A DNA stretch of 64,000 nucleotides from Reinekea marinisedimentorum. Lineage in GTDB: Bacteria; Pseudomonadota; Gammaproteobacteria; Pseudomonadales; Natronospirillaceae. The notes beneath the pieces are model-generated. The model ran no database searches. It worked only from the letters and a program-made list of their open reading frames with translations, and was not told the origin of the DNA. This document shows, one piece after another, positions 1 to 8,274 of this stretch. The position numbers were made by a program, and so were the translations under genes. Location: NCBI RefSeq assembly GCF_004341165.1, contig NZ_SLZR01000001.1, forward strand, positions 62,001 to 126,000, written 5' to 3'. Position 1 is the first letter of the stretch, and each line of letters starts with the position of its first letter.

Positions 1-74
1 ACAGAAGTGCCATTCACCATTCGAAATATTTGTCATACAATTCGCGCGCTGATTGAATTATTAAGGAAAAAATC

Positions 75-266
75 ATGAGCAAACCATCCGTGTTAACAAC
101 CTCCAGTGAAGGCTATGAGGTGTTTAATCACCCATTTGAGCTTTTAAACGAGAAAGATAAGCCCGGCTTCAATAAAGCTGAGCTGGCAGACAAAGACGCC
201 AATATCCTTTCCGCCTTTATCGAGCCATTCGCCACCAACTGGAGCTCCATTGTCGCAGACGCCTGA
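75..266 (+). CDS. Small hypothetical protein, 63 aa
   Basis: I do not recognise this protein. It is 63 residues, acidic, without a signal peptide, membrane segment or cysteine. The start is supported by an AAGGA Shine-Dalgarno sequence about 8 bases before the ATG. It stands alone, with a 323-base gap before the bactofilin gene on the same strand. The composition (many Glu, Asp, Lys, with spread aromatic residues) looks like a small soluble cytoplasmic protein. No function can be assigned; reality as a gene is supported only by the ribosome site and the open frame. Confidence 0.5.
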   Translation: MSKPSVLTTSSEGYEVFNHPFELLNEKDKPGFNKAELADKDANILSAFIEPFATNWSSIVADA

Positions 267-589
267 TCACAGCGGCGACTGACACGTGAACCAAACCTGA
301 AAGCACTCCCCCGCTTTCTCGTTTCCCCGCAAGGCTTCGGGCAGCTAAGAATCTATAGCCCGAATGTTCGCCTTTCCCCCTTCAGGCCAACAACTTAGAT
401 TCAGTTCACAGTTCTCTGATTCCGTTTACAATAGGCGTCGGTTTACGTCGGCTTTTCCGGTTTCTGTCCCTATACTGGCTCGACCCCTGAAAGAAATACT
501 CTGCACATCAGGTTCAGTTTAAACAGGGTTGTTAGCGGTCATGGATGACTCCGATTTTTCGCATAAGCAAAGCTGAAATGAGGTAATTC
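267..589. other. Intergenic region with one hairpin
   Basis: A 323-base stretch without a convincing gene. It contains an inverted repeat, TTCGGGC at 336-342 and GCCCGAA at 358-364, with a 15-base loop and no T-run, so it is not a clear terminator. The right part presumably holds the bactofilin promoter, but no strong -35/-10 pair stands out. A GAGG ribosome site precedes the ATG at 590. Confidence 0.4.
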
Positions 590-1234
590 ATGTCTGACAG
601 AAACCACTCCACCGGAGACGCACGCAGTTTTTTAGGCGGCTTTAAACGTGAAGACACTACGATTGAAAGCACCGTTCCACCGGCCCCCAAGCCCAGCGTC
701 ACTGTAACTCAGGAAATCAAACCTGCCGCACCCGCCACAGCTGCAGAACCCGCTATCCGCTCGGTCATTGGCCACAACATTCAGTTCCGTGGTGAGCTGG
801 TCGGCACTGAAGATCTGCTGATCGAAGGCAAGATTGAAGGCACCGTGCTAATGCAGGGGCAGAACCTGACCATCGGCTCCACCGGTGAGCTGCAGGCCAA
901 CATTCATGCCCAGAACATTGTCATTAACGGCAAGCTGACCGGCGATGTACTGGCCGATGAACTGATCGAAATAAAGAAAACTGCCGTGGTAAAAGGCAAC
1001 CTGATTGCCCCGCGTATTCAACTGGAAGATGGCGGTAAATTCCGCGGCTCCATGGATATGGTCGATACCGACGCAGAACAGGCCGAACGCCGCGATGCCT
1101 TCAAAGAAAAGCTGGTTCACCCGGAGCTCCCGGTGCGTAAGGCAAAAGACAGCGCCGCAGATTCTAAGCCTGGCAAACCGGTAACCAATGACACCAAGCC
1201 TGCTGTAAACAAACAGGCAGACAAATCGAATTGA
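590..1234 (+). CDS. Bactofilin (polymer-forming cytoskeletal protein)
   Basis: The 214-residue protein has the bactofilin layout: a disordered Pro/Ala-rich N-terminal tail (about 1-60), a central right-handed beta-helix domain (about 61-160) built of short repeating turns with alternating Gly, Val and Ile, and a charged, Lys/Asp/Pro-rich C-terminal tail. Members polymerise without nucleotide into filaments at the inner membrane and help in cell shape, stalk or polar organisation and peptidoglycan enzyme positioning. Motifs such as LLIEGKIEG and VINGKLTGDV are typical of the beta-helix turns. The usual partner, an M23 peptidase, is not adjacent. The gene is monocistronic, ending at a terminator hairpin (1279-1308). 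Confidence 0.9.
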   Translation: MSDRNHSTGDARSFLGGFKREDTTIESTVPPAPKPSVTVTQEIKPAAPATAAEPAIRSVIGHNIQFRGELVGTEDLLIEGKIEGTVLMQGQNLTIGSTGELQANIHAQNIVINGKLTGDVLADELIEIKKTAVVKGNLIAPRIQLEDGGKFRGSMDMVDTDAEQAERRDAFKEKLVHPELPVRKAKDSAADSKPGKPVTNDTKPAVNKQADKSN

Positions 1235-1278
1235 GCCGGGTGCCTGCAACCTGAATCAGTAAAACCGCAACGATCCCC

Positions 1279-1308
1279 GAGAGTAGCTCGCCGCTACTCT
1301 CCGTTTTA
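1279..1308 (+). terminator. Intrinsic terminator after bactofilin gene
   Basis: A 9-bp stem (GAGAGTAGC / GCTACTCTC, 1279-1287 and 1293-1301) with a 5-base loop, followed by a short T-run. It lies 45 bases past the bactofilin stop. The remaining gap to 1565 holds an AT-rich stretch (about 1465-1515) that should carry the TRAP operon promoter; no clear promoter consensus is seen there. Confidence 0.7.
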
Positions 1309-1565
1309 ACTCACCACCCATCGCACACCCCCGCCATTACCGCAGCCTTCGCCTGCTTCAAGCCTTTGCCCTCGTCACTGACATCACCGGCTCACATCGA
1401 CAGCTCACACCAACGGCTTACGCACAGGCCTGATTTACCCCTGTTCAATAAATGATCTGGCTCAATTTTGTCATATTATATTATTGTAGTATTCATTTTG
1501 ACATTGTTATCAATATGGCAACCGTCATTCATAAAGCACTCTAACAAAAATAAAATGGTGAACAC

Positions 1566-2528
1566 ATGAAAAAACGTTATCTCGCAACTCTCGTTGCTGC
1601 ATCTCTATTTGCAAGTGTCGGCGTAAGCGCAAAAACTTTAACACTGGGCCATGCCATGTCCCTGGAAAATGCAGCGCACAAAGGCATGGTGGTTTTTGCC
1701 GATAAAGTAAAAGAAAAATCCCACGGCGATTTAAAAATAAAGATTTTCCCAAATGCCCAATTAGGCTCTGAACGTGATCAGGCAGAACAGGTCGTGACCG
1801 GCGCGCTGGATATGGCGAAGATCAATGGCTCGTTAGCTGAATCGTTTGAACCAACATTTAAAACAATTTCAATTCCTTATCTGTTTAACAGCACCGATCA
1901 CATGCGCAGCTTTATGCGCAGCGATGCCGCGCAAGAGCTTTTGGTTTCCAGCGCCGGTAAAGGCTTTATTGGTTTAACCTTTTTTGATTCCGGTTCACGC
2001 AGTTTTTACAGCAGCAAACCCTTCACAACACCGGAAGACTTAAAAGGAATGAAAATCCGCGTACCGGAATCACCGACCATGATGGAGATGATCAATCTTC
2101 TTGGTGCGAAAGCGACACCGATGCCGTTTACTGAAATCTACACAGGGCTGCAACAGGGCGTCATTGAAGGCGCTGAAAACAATGTATCCAGCCTGGTCGA
2201 AATGCGTCACACAGAAGTGGCAAAATACTACTCGATGGACCAGCACACCATGAGCCCGGATTTGATCATTATTTCTGAAGCGGCATGGGCACGCCTTACC
2301 GCTGAAGAGCAGAAGATAATCAAAGAAGCGGCGGCTGAAGCACTCGAAGAAGAAATTAAACTTTGGGATCAAATTGAAGGCAGCAACGTTGCGAAAGCGA
2401 AAGAACTTGGCGTTCAGTTTGTTGAAGTAGACAAAGAAAAATTCCGCGAAAAAGTTCAGCCCATGGTTAACGCAGCAATGGAAGACCCTAAGCTCGCGTA
2501 CTTCATAGAAAAAATTAAAGCGCTTTAA
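1566..2528 (+). CDS. dctP: TRAP transporter solute-binding protein (DctP family)
   Basis: Periplasmic substrate-binding subunit of a tripartite ATP-independent periplasmic transporter. A Sec signal peptide covers about residues 1-22 (cut after VSA). The mature protein has the DctP fold markers: the GMKIRVPES segment carrying the conserved carboxylate-binding arginine (R165) and the YTGLQQGVIEGAENN segment (192-206). The length, 320 aa, is normal. It is first in a dctPQM operon. The R165 motif argues for an organic acid such as a C4-dicarboxylate, sugar acid or keto acid, but the exact ligand cannot be read from sequence. A hairpin behind the gene may help keep this subunit in excess over the permeases. 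Confidence 0.93.
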   Translation: MKKRYLATLVAASLFASVGVSAKTLTLGHAMSLENAAHKGMVVFADKVKEKSHGDLKIKIFPNAQLGSERDQAEQVVTGALDMAKINGSLAESFEPTFKTISIPYLFNSTDHMRSFMRSDAAQELLVSSAGKGFIGLTFFDSGSRSFYSSKPFTTPEDLKGMKIRVPESPTMMEMINLLGAKATPMPFTEIYTGLQQGVIEGAENNVSSLVEMRHTEVAKYYSMDQHTMSPDLIIISEAAWARLTAEEQKIIKEAAAEALEEEIKLWDQIEGSNVAKAKELGVQFVEVDKEKFREKVQPMVNAAMEDPKLAYFIEKIKAL

Positions 2529-2545
2529 TACTTAGGCATTCTTCT

Positions 2546-2582
2546 GTGATTTCTGTAAGGGCTTTGCTTTTGCAGAAATCAC
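2546..2582 (+). promoter_or_regulatory. Intercistronic hairpin between dctP and dctQ
   Basis: A perfect 10-bp inverted repeat (GTGATTTCTG at 2546-2555, CAGAAATCAC at 2573-2582) with a 17-base loop lies in the 73-base gap. There is no T-run directly after the stem. Such hairpins commonly protect the upstream binding-protein message from 3' decay, giving more binding protein than permease. The structure is seen; the role is inferred. Confidence 0.6.
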
Positions 2583-2601
2583 TTCTTCAGAGGTTTTTTT
2601 A

Positions 2602-3084
2602 ATGAAGAAATTCTGCACGATAACTCGAAAAATTTTAAATAACTCTATCCTTAGCCTTTGTGGTTTCGCGCTCATTCTTTTAGTGGTTACAGTGACATGG
2701 CAGGTGTTCAGCCGTTACATTCTCAATGACCCCAGTTCATTTACCGACGAGCTTTCCCGGTACACGATGATCTGGCTTGGCTTACTGGGTGCCAGCTATC
2801 TATTCGGTAAAAATGCGCACTTAGCCATTACTCTTTTACCGTCGCACTTACCTGAAAAAGCCAACACTGCGCTGCAAATTTTTATTCAAATACTCATCCT
2901 GACATTTGTCGTTTTAGCCATGATCAAAGGCGGTAGTGCCCTGGTCGGCCGAACCATGCAACAGCTATCACCGGCGCTGCAAATACCGATGGCTTACATC
3001 TATATGATTCTGCCAATCTCCGGAGTCGTCACGGTGATATACGTTGCGTTAAACATGATCGATACCGTTTGGAAAAAGAAATAA
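2602..3084 (+). CDS. dctQ: TRAP transporter small permease (DctQ family)
   Basis: The 160-residue inner-membrane protein has four predicted hydrophobic segments (about 17-39, 51-68, 90-110, 130-152). It is the small integral subunit that pairs with the DctM permease. The family signature around the second helix, ELSRYTMIWLGLLGASY, is present. It lies 73 bases after dctP and 34 bases before dctM, in the standard P-Q-M order, so it is expected to be co-transcribed and to carry the same, unidentified substrate. Confidence 0.92.
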   Translation: MKKFCTITRKILNNSILSLCGFALILLVVTVTWQVFSRYILNDPSSFTDELSRYTMIWLGLLGASYLFGKNAHLAITLLPSHLPEKANTALQIFIQILILTFVVLAMIKGGSALVGRTMQQLSPALQIPMAYIYMILPISGVVTVIYVALNMIDTVWKKK

Positions 3085-3118
3085 CTGCTAAGCGCACGAA
3101 TTTTTCAAAGGATAATTT

Positions 3119-4426
3119 ATGGATATTTCAGTTGGTTTTTGGCTTTTATGCCTGTTTTTGCTGATGACTGCGATAAGCGTTCCAATCGCAATTGCAATCG
3201 CGATGTCATCGCTGGTGATTATGTTCACCATCCTTCCATTTGACGTTGCTGTTATGACTGCAGGACAAAAAATTGTGACCGGTGTGGACAGCTTCAGTCT
3301 GTTAGCCATCCCGTTTTTTATTCTGGCAGGTAACATTATGAATCGCGGAGGCATCGCCACACGGTTGGTAAACTTCGCAAAGCTACTTGTTGGCCGCATG
3401 CCGGGTTCACTCGCTCAGGTGAATATTCTTTCCAACATGATGTTTGGTGCAGTTTCTGGATCTGCCGTCGCTGCTGCTGCGGCAGTCGGTAAAACCCTGA
3501 TGCCTCAACAACAGGAAGAAGGATACGATAAATCCTTTTCTACCGCAGTGAATGCGGCATCTTGCCCGGCGGGTCTGTTGATTCCACCCAGCAATTCACT
3601 GATTGTATTTTCAGTCGTCAGTGGCGGAACCTCAGTCGCAGCACTTTTTATCGCGGGCTACATTCCCGGCATTTTAATGGGCTTGAGCTGCATGGTTGTT
3701 GCCTATGTAATCGCCAAGAAAAAGGGCTACGGGGTTCAGCACACTGCACACACCAGTATGCGGGAAAAACTCATCACGGTTTGGCAGGCCTTACCCAGCC
3801 TTGGGCTAATCATTGTGGTCATCGGCGGTATTATCGGTGGTGTATTCACCGCAACCGAGGGTGCCTGTATAGCGGTACTTTATGCGCTGATACTCTCGCT
3901 CTGTTATCGTTCAATCAGCCTTGCCGATTGCAAAACCATTTGCATAGAAACGACAGAGATCACCGGCATTATGCTGTTCCTGATCGGGGCCTCTACGATA
4001 ATGTCCTGGGCCATGGCCTTTACAGGGTTGCCGACAATGATCAGCGACTGGATGCTGTCGATCTCCGATAATCCGATCATTATCTTCATCATGATGAACG
4101 TGATTCTGCTGATCGTGGGTATGTTTATGGATTTAACCCCAGCGCTGTTGATATTCACACCCATCTTCATGCCGATCGCGGCCGATTTGGGAATGCATCA
4201 AATCCACTTCGCAATGATGATTATCTTCAACCTGTGTATTGGCATTGCCACACCACCGGTGGGTACCGCACTGTTCGTTGGTTGCAGTGTCAGTGAGGCT
4301 AAAATTGAGGATGTGATTAAATCAATACTGCCTTTCTGTGCGGTGTTGATGATTACCCTCATGCTGATCACCTTCATCCCGGCAATCAGTCTGTTCTTAC
4401 CAAGGCTGTTTGGGCTTATCCAATAA
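3119..4426 (+). CDS. dctM: TRAP transporter large permease (DctM family)
   Basis: The 435-residue protein has about twelve transmembrane segments and family motifs, including SGSAVAAAAAVG (around 115-126), PPSNSLIVFSVVSG in the middle and ATPPVGTALFVGCSVS near the C-terminus. These Gly/Pro-rich loops form the Na+ and substrate sites of the DctM elevator domain. DctM couples uptake to the sodium gradient, taking ligand from the DctP protein. It is the last gene of the operon, followed at once by a terminator (4438-4464). Confidence 0.93.
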   Translation: MDISVGFWLLCLFLLMTAISVPIAIAIAMSSLVIMFTILPFDVAVMTAGQKIVTGVDSFSLLAIPFFILAGNIMNRGGIATRLVNFAKLLVGRMPGSLAQVNILSNMMFGAVSGSAVAAAAAVGKTLMPQQQEEGYDKSFSTAVNAASCPAGLLIPPSNSLIVFSVVSGGTSVAALFIAGYIPGILMGLSCMVVAYVIAKKKGYGVQHTAHTSMREKLITVWQALPSLGLIIVVIGGIIGGVFTATEGACIAVLYALILSLCYRSISLADCKTICIETTEITGIMLFLIGASTIMSWAMAFTGLPTMISDWMLSISDNPIIIFIMMNVILLIVGMFMDLTPALLIFTPIFMPIAADLGMHQIHFAMMIIFNLCIGIATPPVGTALFVGCSVSEAKIEDVIKSILPFCAVLMITLMLITFIPAISLFLPRLFGLIQ

Positions 4427-4437
4427 ACACTCATTTT

Positions 4438-4464
4438 ACGCTGTCTGTGAACGGCAGCGTTTTT
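4438..4464 (+). terminator. Intrinsic terminator of the TRAP operon
   Basis: An 8-bp stem (ACGCTGTC / GGCAGCGT, one G-T pair) with a 7-base loop is followed by five T. It starts 11 bases after the dctM stop, separating the operon from the methyltransferase-like gene at 4535. Confidence 0.75.
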
Positions 4465-4534
4465 AAAGCCTCAGCTTAGTGTTAACCTGCAGCCCTTCCT
4501 CTTAAGCTATCGGAATCGCAACAGGCCAATCAAT

Positions 4535-5776
4535 ATGAAGACTCACGGCATGGCTAAGCCAAGCTACCACCGCGCAACCGGCCTGGAAAACCTGATGGAG
4601 AGTTTGGATTCCTCCGGCGGTACGGTTTTAGACCTCGGCCCTCTCACCAGTGGCACCACCCAGACCTTTCTCAACAGCGGCTATAAGTGTTTTGTTGAAG
4701 ACATCGCTGAGGTTTTTCCTGCGTTAAATGCCGATCAAAGTAATTTTCAGTCGCTGATCGAAGATCATCTGATGCTGACCAACCGCAATCAGACATTCGA
4801 TGTTGTGCTGTGTTGGGATGTATTGAACTACCTGACGCTGGAATCCATTGAAATTCTGTTCAACCTGCTCAGCCCCAACTTCAACGAGCATACCCGCCTG
4901 CATATGATGCAGTACACCGGTGCGAATATTCCGGCCACACCCATTCACTTCCGGTTACAGGAAAATTTCAGTTTCGAATTCAGTTACGATTCCGGCCGGC
5001 TGATTCCATCGCCGCGCCATACGCTGATTAAACTGCTAAAAAAAATGGGCGGCTTCAGTTTGCAGCATTCGCATATTAATCAGCAGGGTATGCACCAAAG
5101 CATAAAAGAGATGGTACTGGCATTTGGTAGCCACTTCAGCCAGCAGGAATACAAAGGCCAAACCCACGTTGAAAAGGTGGCCTACTTTTCTTCCGAGAAC
5201 ACAACCATCTCACTGCCAATTCTTTCAGAGGTACTGAGCCGCAAAGGCCAAATGCAGGAAATGACACTGCTTGACCTGGGTAAAAAAACCGGTCGCGAAA
5301 CTCACTTCTTGAACCGCCATTCCGGTCAACTGTTTATTGAAGACCTTTTCTCAACGATGGCCTGGAAGAAAAAGCTGGCCGATGCAGAGAGCGAACGGAT
5401 TAACCTGCATATTCTAAGAGCGCAGGAACCGGACGAGATTCATCTGGTACTGAGCTGGGATATTTTTAATTTCTGCAGCGAAGAACAGATTCGGACCCTG
5501 GGTGCGGCACTCAGCAAAAAAATGCCAGCCGGCTCACTGTTGCACGTGATTGGCTATGCCGAGCATCAGGTTCCGAAGCGGCCTGCGGTTTTCAGTGTGC
5601 AGGAGAACGGCACGCTCACGGTTTCCAACCGTTTAGCAGGCGAAAGCGACCGGCCGTTTGCTTCCACCGCGTCACTGATGAAACTGCTGCCGGATTTCAC
5701 CGTCAGTGCCTTTCATTATGGCAATGATACCGGGCATGGTTTTCAGGAATATCTGCTCAGCCGCAAGCCGGGCTGA
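4535..5776 (+). CDS. Tandem-duplicated, degenerate methyltransferase-like protein
   Basis: The 413-residue soluble protein consists of two diverged copies of one Rossmann methyltransferase-like domain. Copy 1 has VLDLGPLTSGTT (31-42), a conserved FVEDI (53-57), FDVVLCWDVLNYL (88-100) and HFRLQENFSFEFS (138-150). Copy 2 repeats these in order: LLDLGKKTGRETHFL (245-259), LFIEDL (266-271), IHLVLSWDIFNF (302-313) and VFSVQENGTLTVS (352-364). The glycine motif that binds S-adenosylmethionine is changed in both copies, so catalysis is uncertain. It may be a pseudo-enzyme or a scaffold with one active half. No partner gene is adjacent. The fold call rests on the DLG and CWDVLNY-type motifs; substrate unknown. 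Confidence 0.75.
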   Translation: MKTHGMAKPSYHRATGLENLMESLDSSGGTVLDLGPLTSGTTQTFLNSGYKCFVEDIAEVFPALNADQSNFQSLIEDHLMLTNRNQTFDVVLCWDVLNYLTLESIEILFNLLSPNFNEHTRLHMMQYTGANIPATPIHFRLQENFSFEFSYDSGRLIPSPRHTLIKLLKKMGGFSLQHSHINQQGMHQSIKEMVLAFGSHFSQQEYKGQTHVEKVAYFSSENTTISLPILSEVLSRKGQMQEMTLLDLGKKTGRETHFLNRHSGQLFIEDLFSTMAWKKKLADAESERINLHILRAQEPDEIHLVLSWDIFNFCSEEQIRTLGAALSKKMPAGSLLHVIGYAEHQVPKRPAVFSVQENGTLTVSNRLAGESDRPFASTASLMKLLPDFTVSAFHYGNDTGHGFQEYLLSRKPG

Positions 5777-5874
5777 CACGATGCTGCGTAACCCTTACCT
5801 GTGCTGACCTTACTCTTACATTCAGTTGTAATTGCATCCATATTTGATGCAACTTTCTAGCGTAGTATGTGTCT

Positions 5875-5927
5875 CACTTACTGAGGGCTGGTTACCCTTT
5901 TTCTAAATGCAGCAGTAAGTGTTTTTT
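5875..5927 (+). terminator. Two-level terminator-like hairpin with T6
   Basis: CACTTACTG (5875-5883) pairs with CAGTAAGTG (5913-5921), followed by six T. The loop contains a smaller AGGG / CCCT hairpin. Another hairpin (TTGCATC 5832-5838 / GATGCAA 5846-5852) lies just upstream. The block could be the methyltransferase-like gene's terminator or the 3' part of a small RNA. Confidence 0.6.
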
Positions 5928-5943
5928 CATTATAATCTCCTTG

Positions 5944-5973
5944 GCTCCGCACCTCTGGTGCGGGGTGTTTTTC
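5944..5973 (+). terminator. Second intrinsic terminator
   Basis: A 9-bp GC-rich stem (5945-5953 with 5957-5965, one T-G pair) with a 3-base loop is followed by a T-run. It lies 17 bases after the previous T-run; a TATAAT hexamer (5931-5936) sits between the two. It may be a back-up terminator. The rest of the gap to 6070 shows nothing else clear. Confidence 0.65.
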
Positions 5974-6070
5974 TCACCATACCTCCCTCGCTAAACACAT
6001 ATTTAATATCCTTATTTTTTGCATATTCACCGGTTAGTCTTTCAGTACTCAACTAACTTACAGGTGGCTT

Positions 6071-6571
6071 ATGTTTTCCTGGACCAAAAATATCAACAAA
6101 GCCAGATACGCAATTGACGCTCTGTTACTGCTGCTGATGCTCTGTGTCGCCGCTCAGAAAGCGACCGGCAACCTCATCCATGAATGGCTTGGACTCGCGT
6201 TGTTAGTGCCGTTCATTGTTCATCTGGTTCAGCACTGGGAGTGGATCACCAACATACCCAAGCGCTTCTTTGGCCGGTTAAACCTGCAAAGCCGGCTAAA
6301 TGTAGTGCTCAATATGGCGCTCTATCTGGCCATGCTTTGGGTACTGATCAGCGGCCTGCTGACCTCGAAGGAAGCACTGCCAATGCTCGGTTTTGAAGTT
6401 GGCCGTGATGCCTTCTGGAAAGCCATGCATCACGATGCGGCAAACTTTCTGCTGGTCATGATCGGTGTTCATATGGCGCTGCACTGGAGCTGGGTGGTGA
6501 AAATGACGAAGAAGGTCTTTGCCCGCAAACCGATAACAAAAGCTCAGGCAGTCTCCGGAGGTGCGCAATGA
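6071..6571 (+). CDS. DUF4405 membrane protein (cytochrome b561-like)
   Basis: A 166-residue integral membrane protein with four hydrophobic helices (about 12-30, 36-54, 76-98, 119-138). Paired histidines sit in the second helix (HLVQHWEW) and around the fourth (HHDAAN, then GVHMALHW), the placement expected for b-type haem ligands in the DUF4405 / cytochrome b561-like superfamily. The likely role is transmembrane electron transfer, but the donor and acceptor are unknown. The stop overlaps the start of the next gene by 4 bases (ATGA), which indicates translational coupling with the Met/His-rich partner. Confidence 0.75.
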   Translation: MFSWTKNINKARYAIDALLLLLMLCVAAQKATGNLIHEWLGLALLVPFIVHLVQHWEWITNIPKRFFGRLNLQSRLNVVLNMALYLAMLWVLISGLLTSKEALPMLGFEVGRDAFWKAMHHDAANFLLVMIGVHMALHWSWVVKMTKKVFARKPITKAQAVSGGAQ

Positions 6572-6870
6572 AAGCAATCATGAACAACGGCTATGCTAAA
6601 GCGTTTATCATCAGCCTGATCAGCATTCTGGTTTGTGTGGGGTTCTACTATGTGGGCTTCAGCGACTGGTCTTACAGTTTCCGGGGTCAGGGTTCCGGAA
6701 TGGGGATGGGGATGGGTAAAGGCGCAGGCGGTCATGCCCATGAAGAACTGCCTCGCACCTTTATCAACGTCAGCCTGCCCTTTCTTAAGGCTGCGCTGAT
6801 GATCGGCATACCCATGACACTGGGCATACTGATCGGCAAGGGCTACAAGAGAGTTAAGAAAAGCAAATAA
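6568..6870 (+). CDS. Small membrane protein with Met/His-rich loop, 100 aa
   Basis: Two hydrophobic helices (about 11-30 and 68-88) flank a glycine-rich loop with GMGMGMG (about 48-54) followed by GGHAHEE. The Arg/Lys-rich C-terminus should be cytoplasmic, which places the loop in the periplasm. Met and His clusters of this kind often bind copper or another soft metal. The start overlaps the stop of the DUF4405 gene, so the two products are likely made together and may form one complex. I do not recognise a named family; metal binding is inferred from composition. Confidence 0.65.
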   Translation: MKAIMNNGYAKAFIISLISILVCVGFYYVGFSDWSYSFRGQGSGMGMGMGKGAGGHAHEELPRTFINVSLPFLKAALMIGIPMTLGILIGKGYKRVKKSK

Positions 6871-6898
6871 AAAACCGGCGGCGAAGGCCACCGGCTTG
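6869..6898 (-). terminator. Terminator for the Gfo/Idh/MocA gene
   Basis: Read on the minus strand, a 9-bp stem with two G-U pairs and a CTTC loop is followed by six T. On the plus strand the wobble pairs become C-A mismatches, so the element works mainly for the leftward gene ending at 6909. Confidence 0.65.
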
Positions 6899-6908
6899 TA
6901 AAAGCGAG

Positions 6909-8048
6909 TTACAACGCTGAGGTATCCACCCAGTTATCGCTGTCGCGCACAATGTCGATCATACGCTGGTAGCGGTAACCGTCTTTAAAGCTCTGATAAG
7001 GCTCATCGGCAACGCCGCTCAGGTCGTTGATCAGCAGCTTGGCCAGGTACGTCCAGCTGCGCTGGGTATCGTCTTTGATATCCGGCAGACTATCGCTGAT
7101 ATCCTGCGGCAATGGCAACTCCTGCCATTCGTTAGTGTCTGCCCAGATATACAGCGGGCCAGCCCCATAGTGACCCTTAATGTAAATAGAGCCTTCACTG
7201 CCGTGGAAAACAATATGGTCTTCGTTAAAGCGCGGCACCAAACCACCATGCTTGAACAATACCGAAACCGGTTTTTCCGCCGGGTAGGTATCGGCCTTGA
7301 CCTTGGCCATCACAGTGTACGACCACTCTACGTCTGACTCGCCCCACTCCAGGTTCGGGTCGTTCAGGTCTTCCGGAATGAAGTTGCGGCGCTCGGTAAA
7401 GTTATGCACCCCGGCCACTTTCGGCGCACGCGCCAGGTCTTTACGAATATCGCCACTGATCGCCAGAATGCTCTCACCAATGGTATAGGTCACAATAGAC
7501 AAGAGGTGGGTGAAGTTGTTGTTCAGGCGGCCACCACCGGCATCGATGGTATGCGACCAGCCGAAGGGAATGTTTTTATCGAGGTTAAAGTGCGAAATCA
7601 GCTCTACTTCACGTGGCTCACCGATTTTACCCTGTTGAATGAGTCGGCGGGCGTGGATGATTTCCGGCATAAAGCGGAAGCTGGAGGCAAAGGCAGTTTT
7701 CAGACCTTTCTTTTCGGCCAGTTCCATCATCTCTTTGGCTTCATCGCCATTCGTCGCCAATGGCTTATCGCAGAACACATGGCAACCGGCATTCAGGGCC
7801 TGCAGAACCGGCTCGTAGTGCGCGCCGCCCGGCGTGGCGATAGAAACAACATCTGGCTTACAGGCATCCAGAGCCGCCTGCCAGTCGGTGCCCGAGTATG
7901 GAATGCCCATCTTTTCCGCTACTTCCGAAACCACGCTGGCTGTACGACCCACGATGCCGACAATTTCTGCACCCGCATCGATAAACGCCTTCGCATGGCC
8001 CTGACCGGCAAAACCAGTACCCAAAACAAGCACTTTTTTCTTGTTCAT
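6909..8048 (-). CDS. Gfo/Idh/MocA family oxidoreductase
   Basis: A 379-residue NAD(P)-dependent dehydrogenase of the glucose-fructose oxidoreductase / inositol dehydrogenase type. The N-terminal Rossmann domain has GTGFAG (10-15); the family EKP-type motif appears as CDKPLA (93-98) with the catalytic-site lysine K95. The C-terminal alpha/beta domain starts near 125. The substrate is likely a sugar, cyclitol or sugar-acid derivative oxidised at a ring carbon. No transporter or sugar kinase is adjacent, so the pathway is unknown. It is monocistronic, with an AAAGGA ribosome site before the ATG. Confidence 0.88.
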   Translation of the reverse strand: MNKKKVLVLGTGFAGQGHAKAFIDAGAEIVGIVGRTASVVSEVAEKMGIPYSGTDWQAALDACKPDVVSIATPGGAHYEPVLQALNAGCHVFCDKPLATNGDEAKEMMELAEKKGLKTAFASSFRFMPEIIHARRLIQQGKIGEPREVELISHFNLDKNIPFGWSHTIDAGGGRLNNNFTHLLSIVTYTIGESILAISGDIRKDLARAPKVAGVHNFTERRNFIPEDLNDPNLEWGESDVEWSYTVMAKVKADTYPAEKPVSVLFKHGGLVPRFNEDHIVFHGSEGSIYIKGHYGAGPLYIWADTNEWQELPLPQDISDSLPDIKDDTQRSWTYLAKLLINDLSGVADEPYQSFKDGYRYQRMIDIVRDSDNWVDTSAL

Positions 8049-8274
8049 TTCTGATCCTTTTTATTGCACTGCTGTTCCCAGCAGTTGGTGAATTTCTGGA
8101 GTCTGTCGAGAAAGGTCTTTCTAGTTTTTGTATAACAATAATACAAAATAGCAGATTTGGTGTAATGACGTCTGTCAGAGCCGAGCCTCTATTGCCCTAT
8201 TCATTCGCTCTGCGAAAGCGGTTTAGAATGCACACTGTATACCCCGCCACAGGCCATCCGGGAGTCACCGAATT

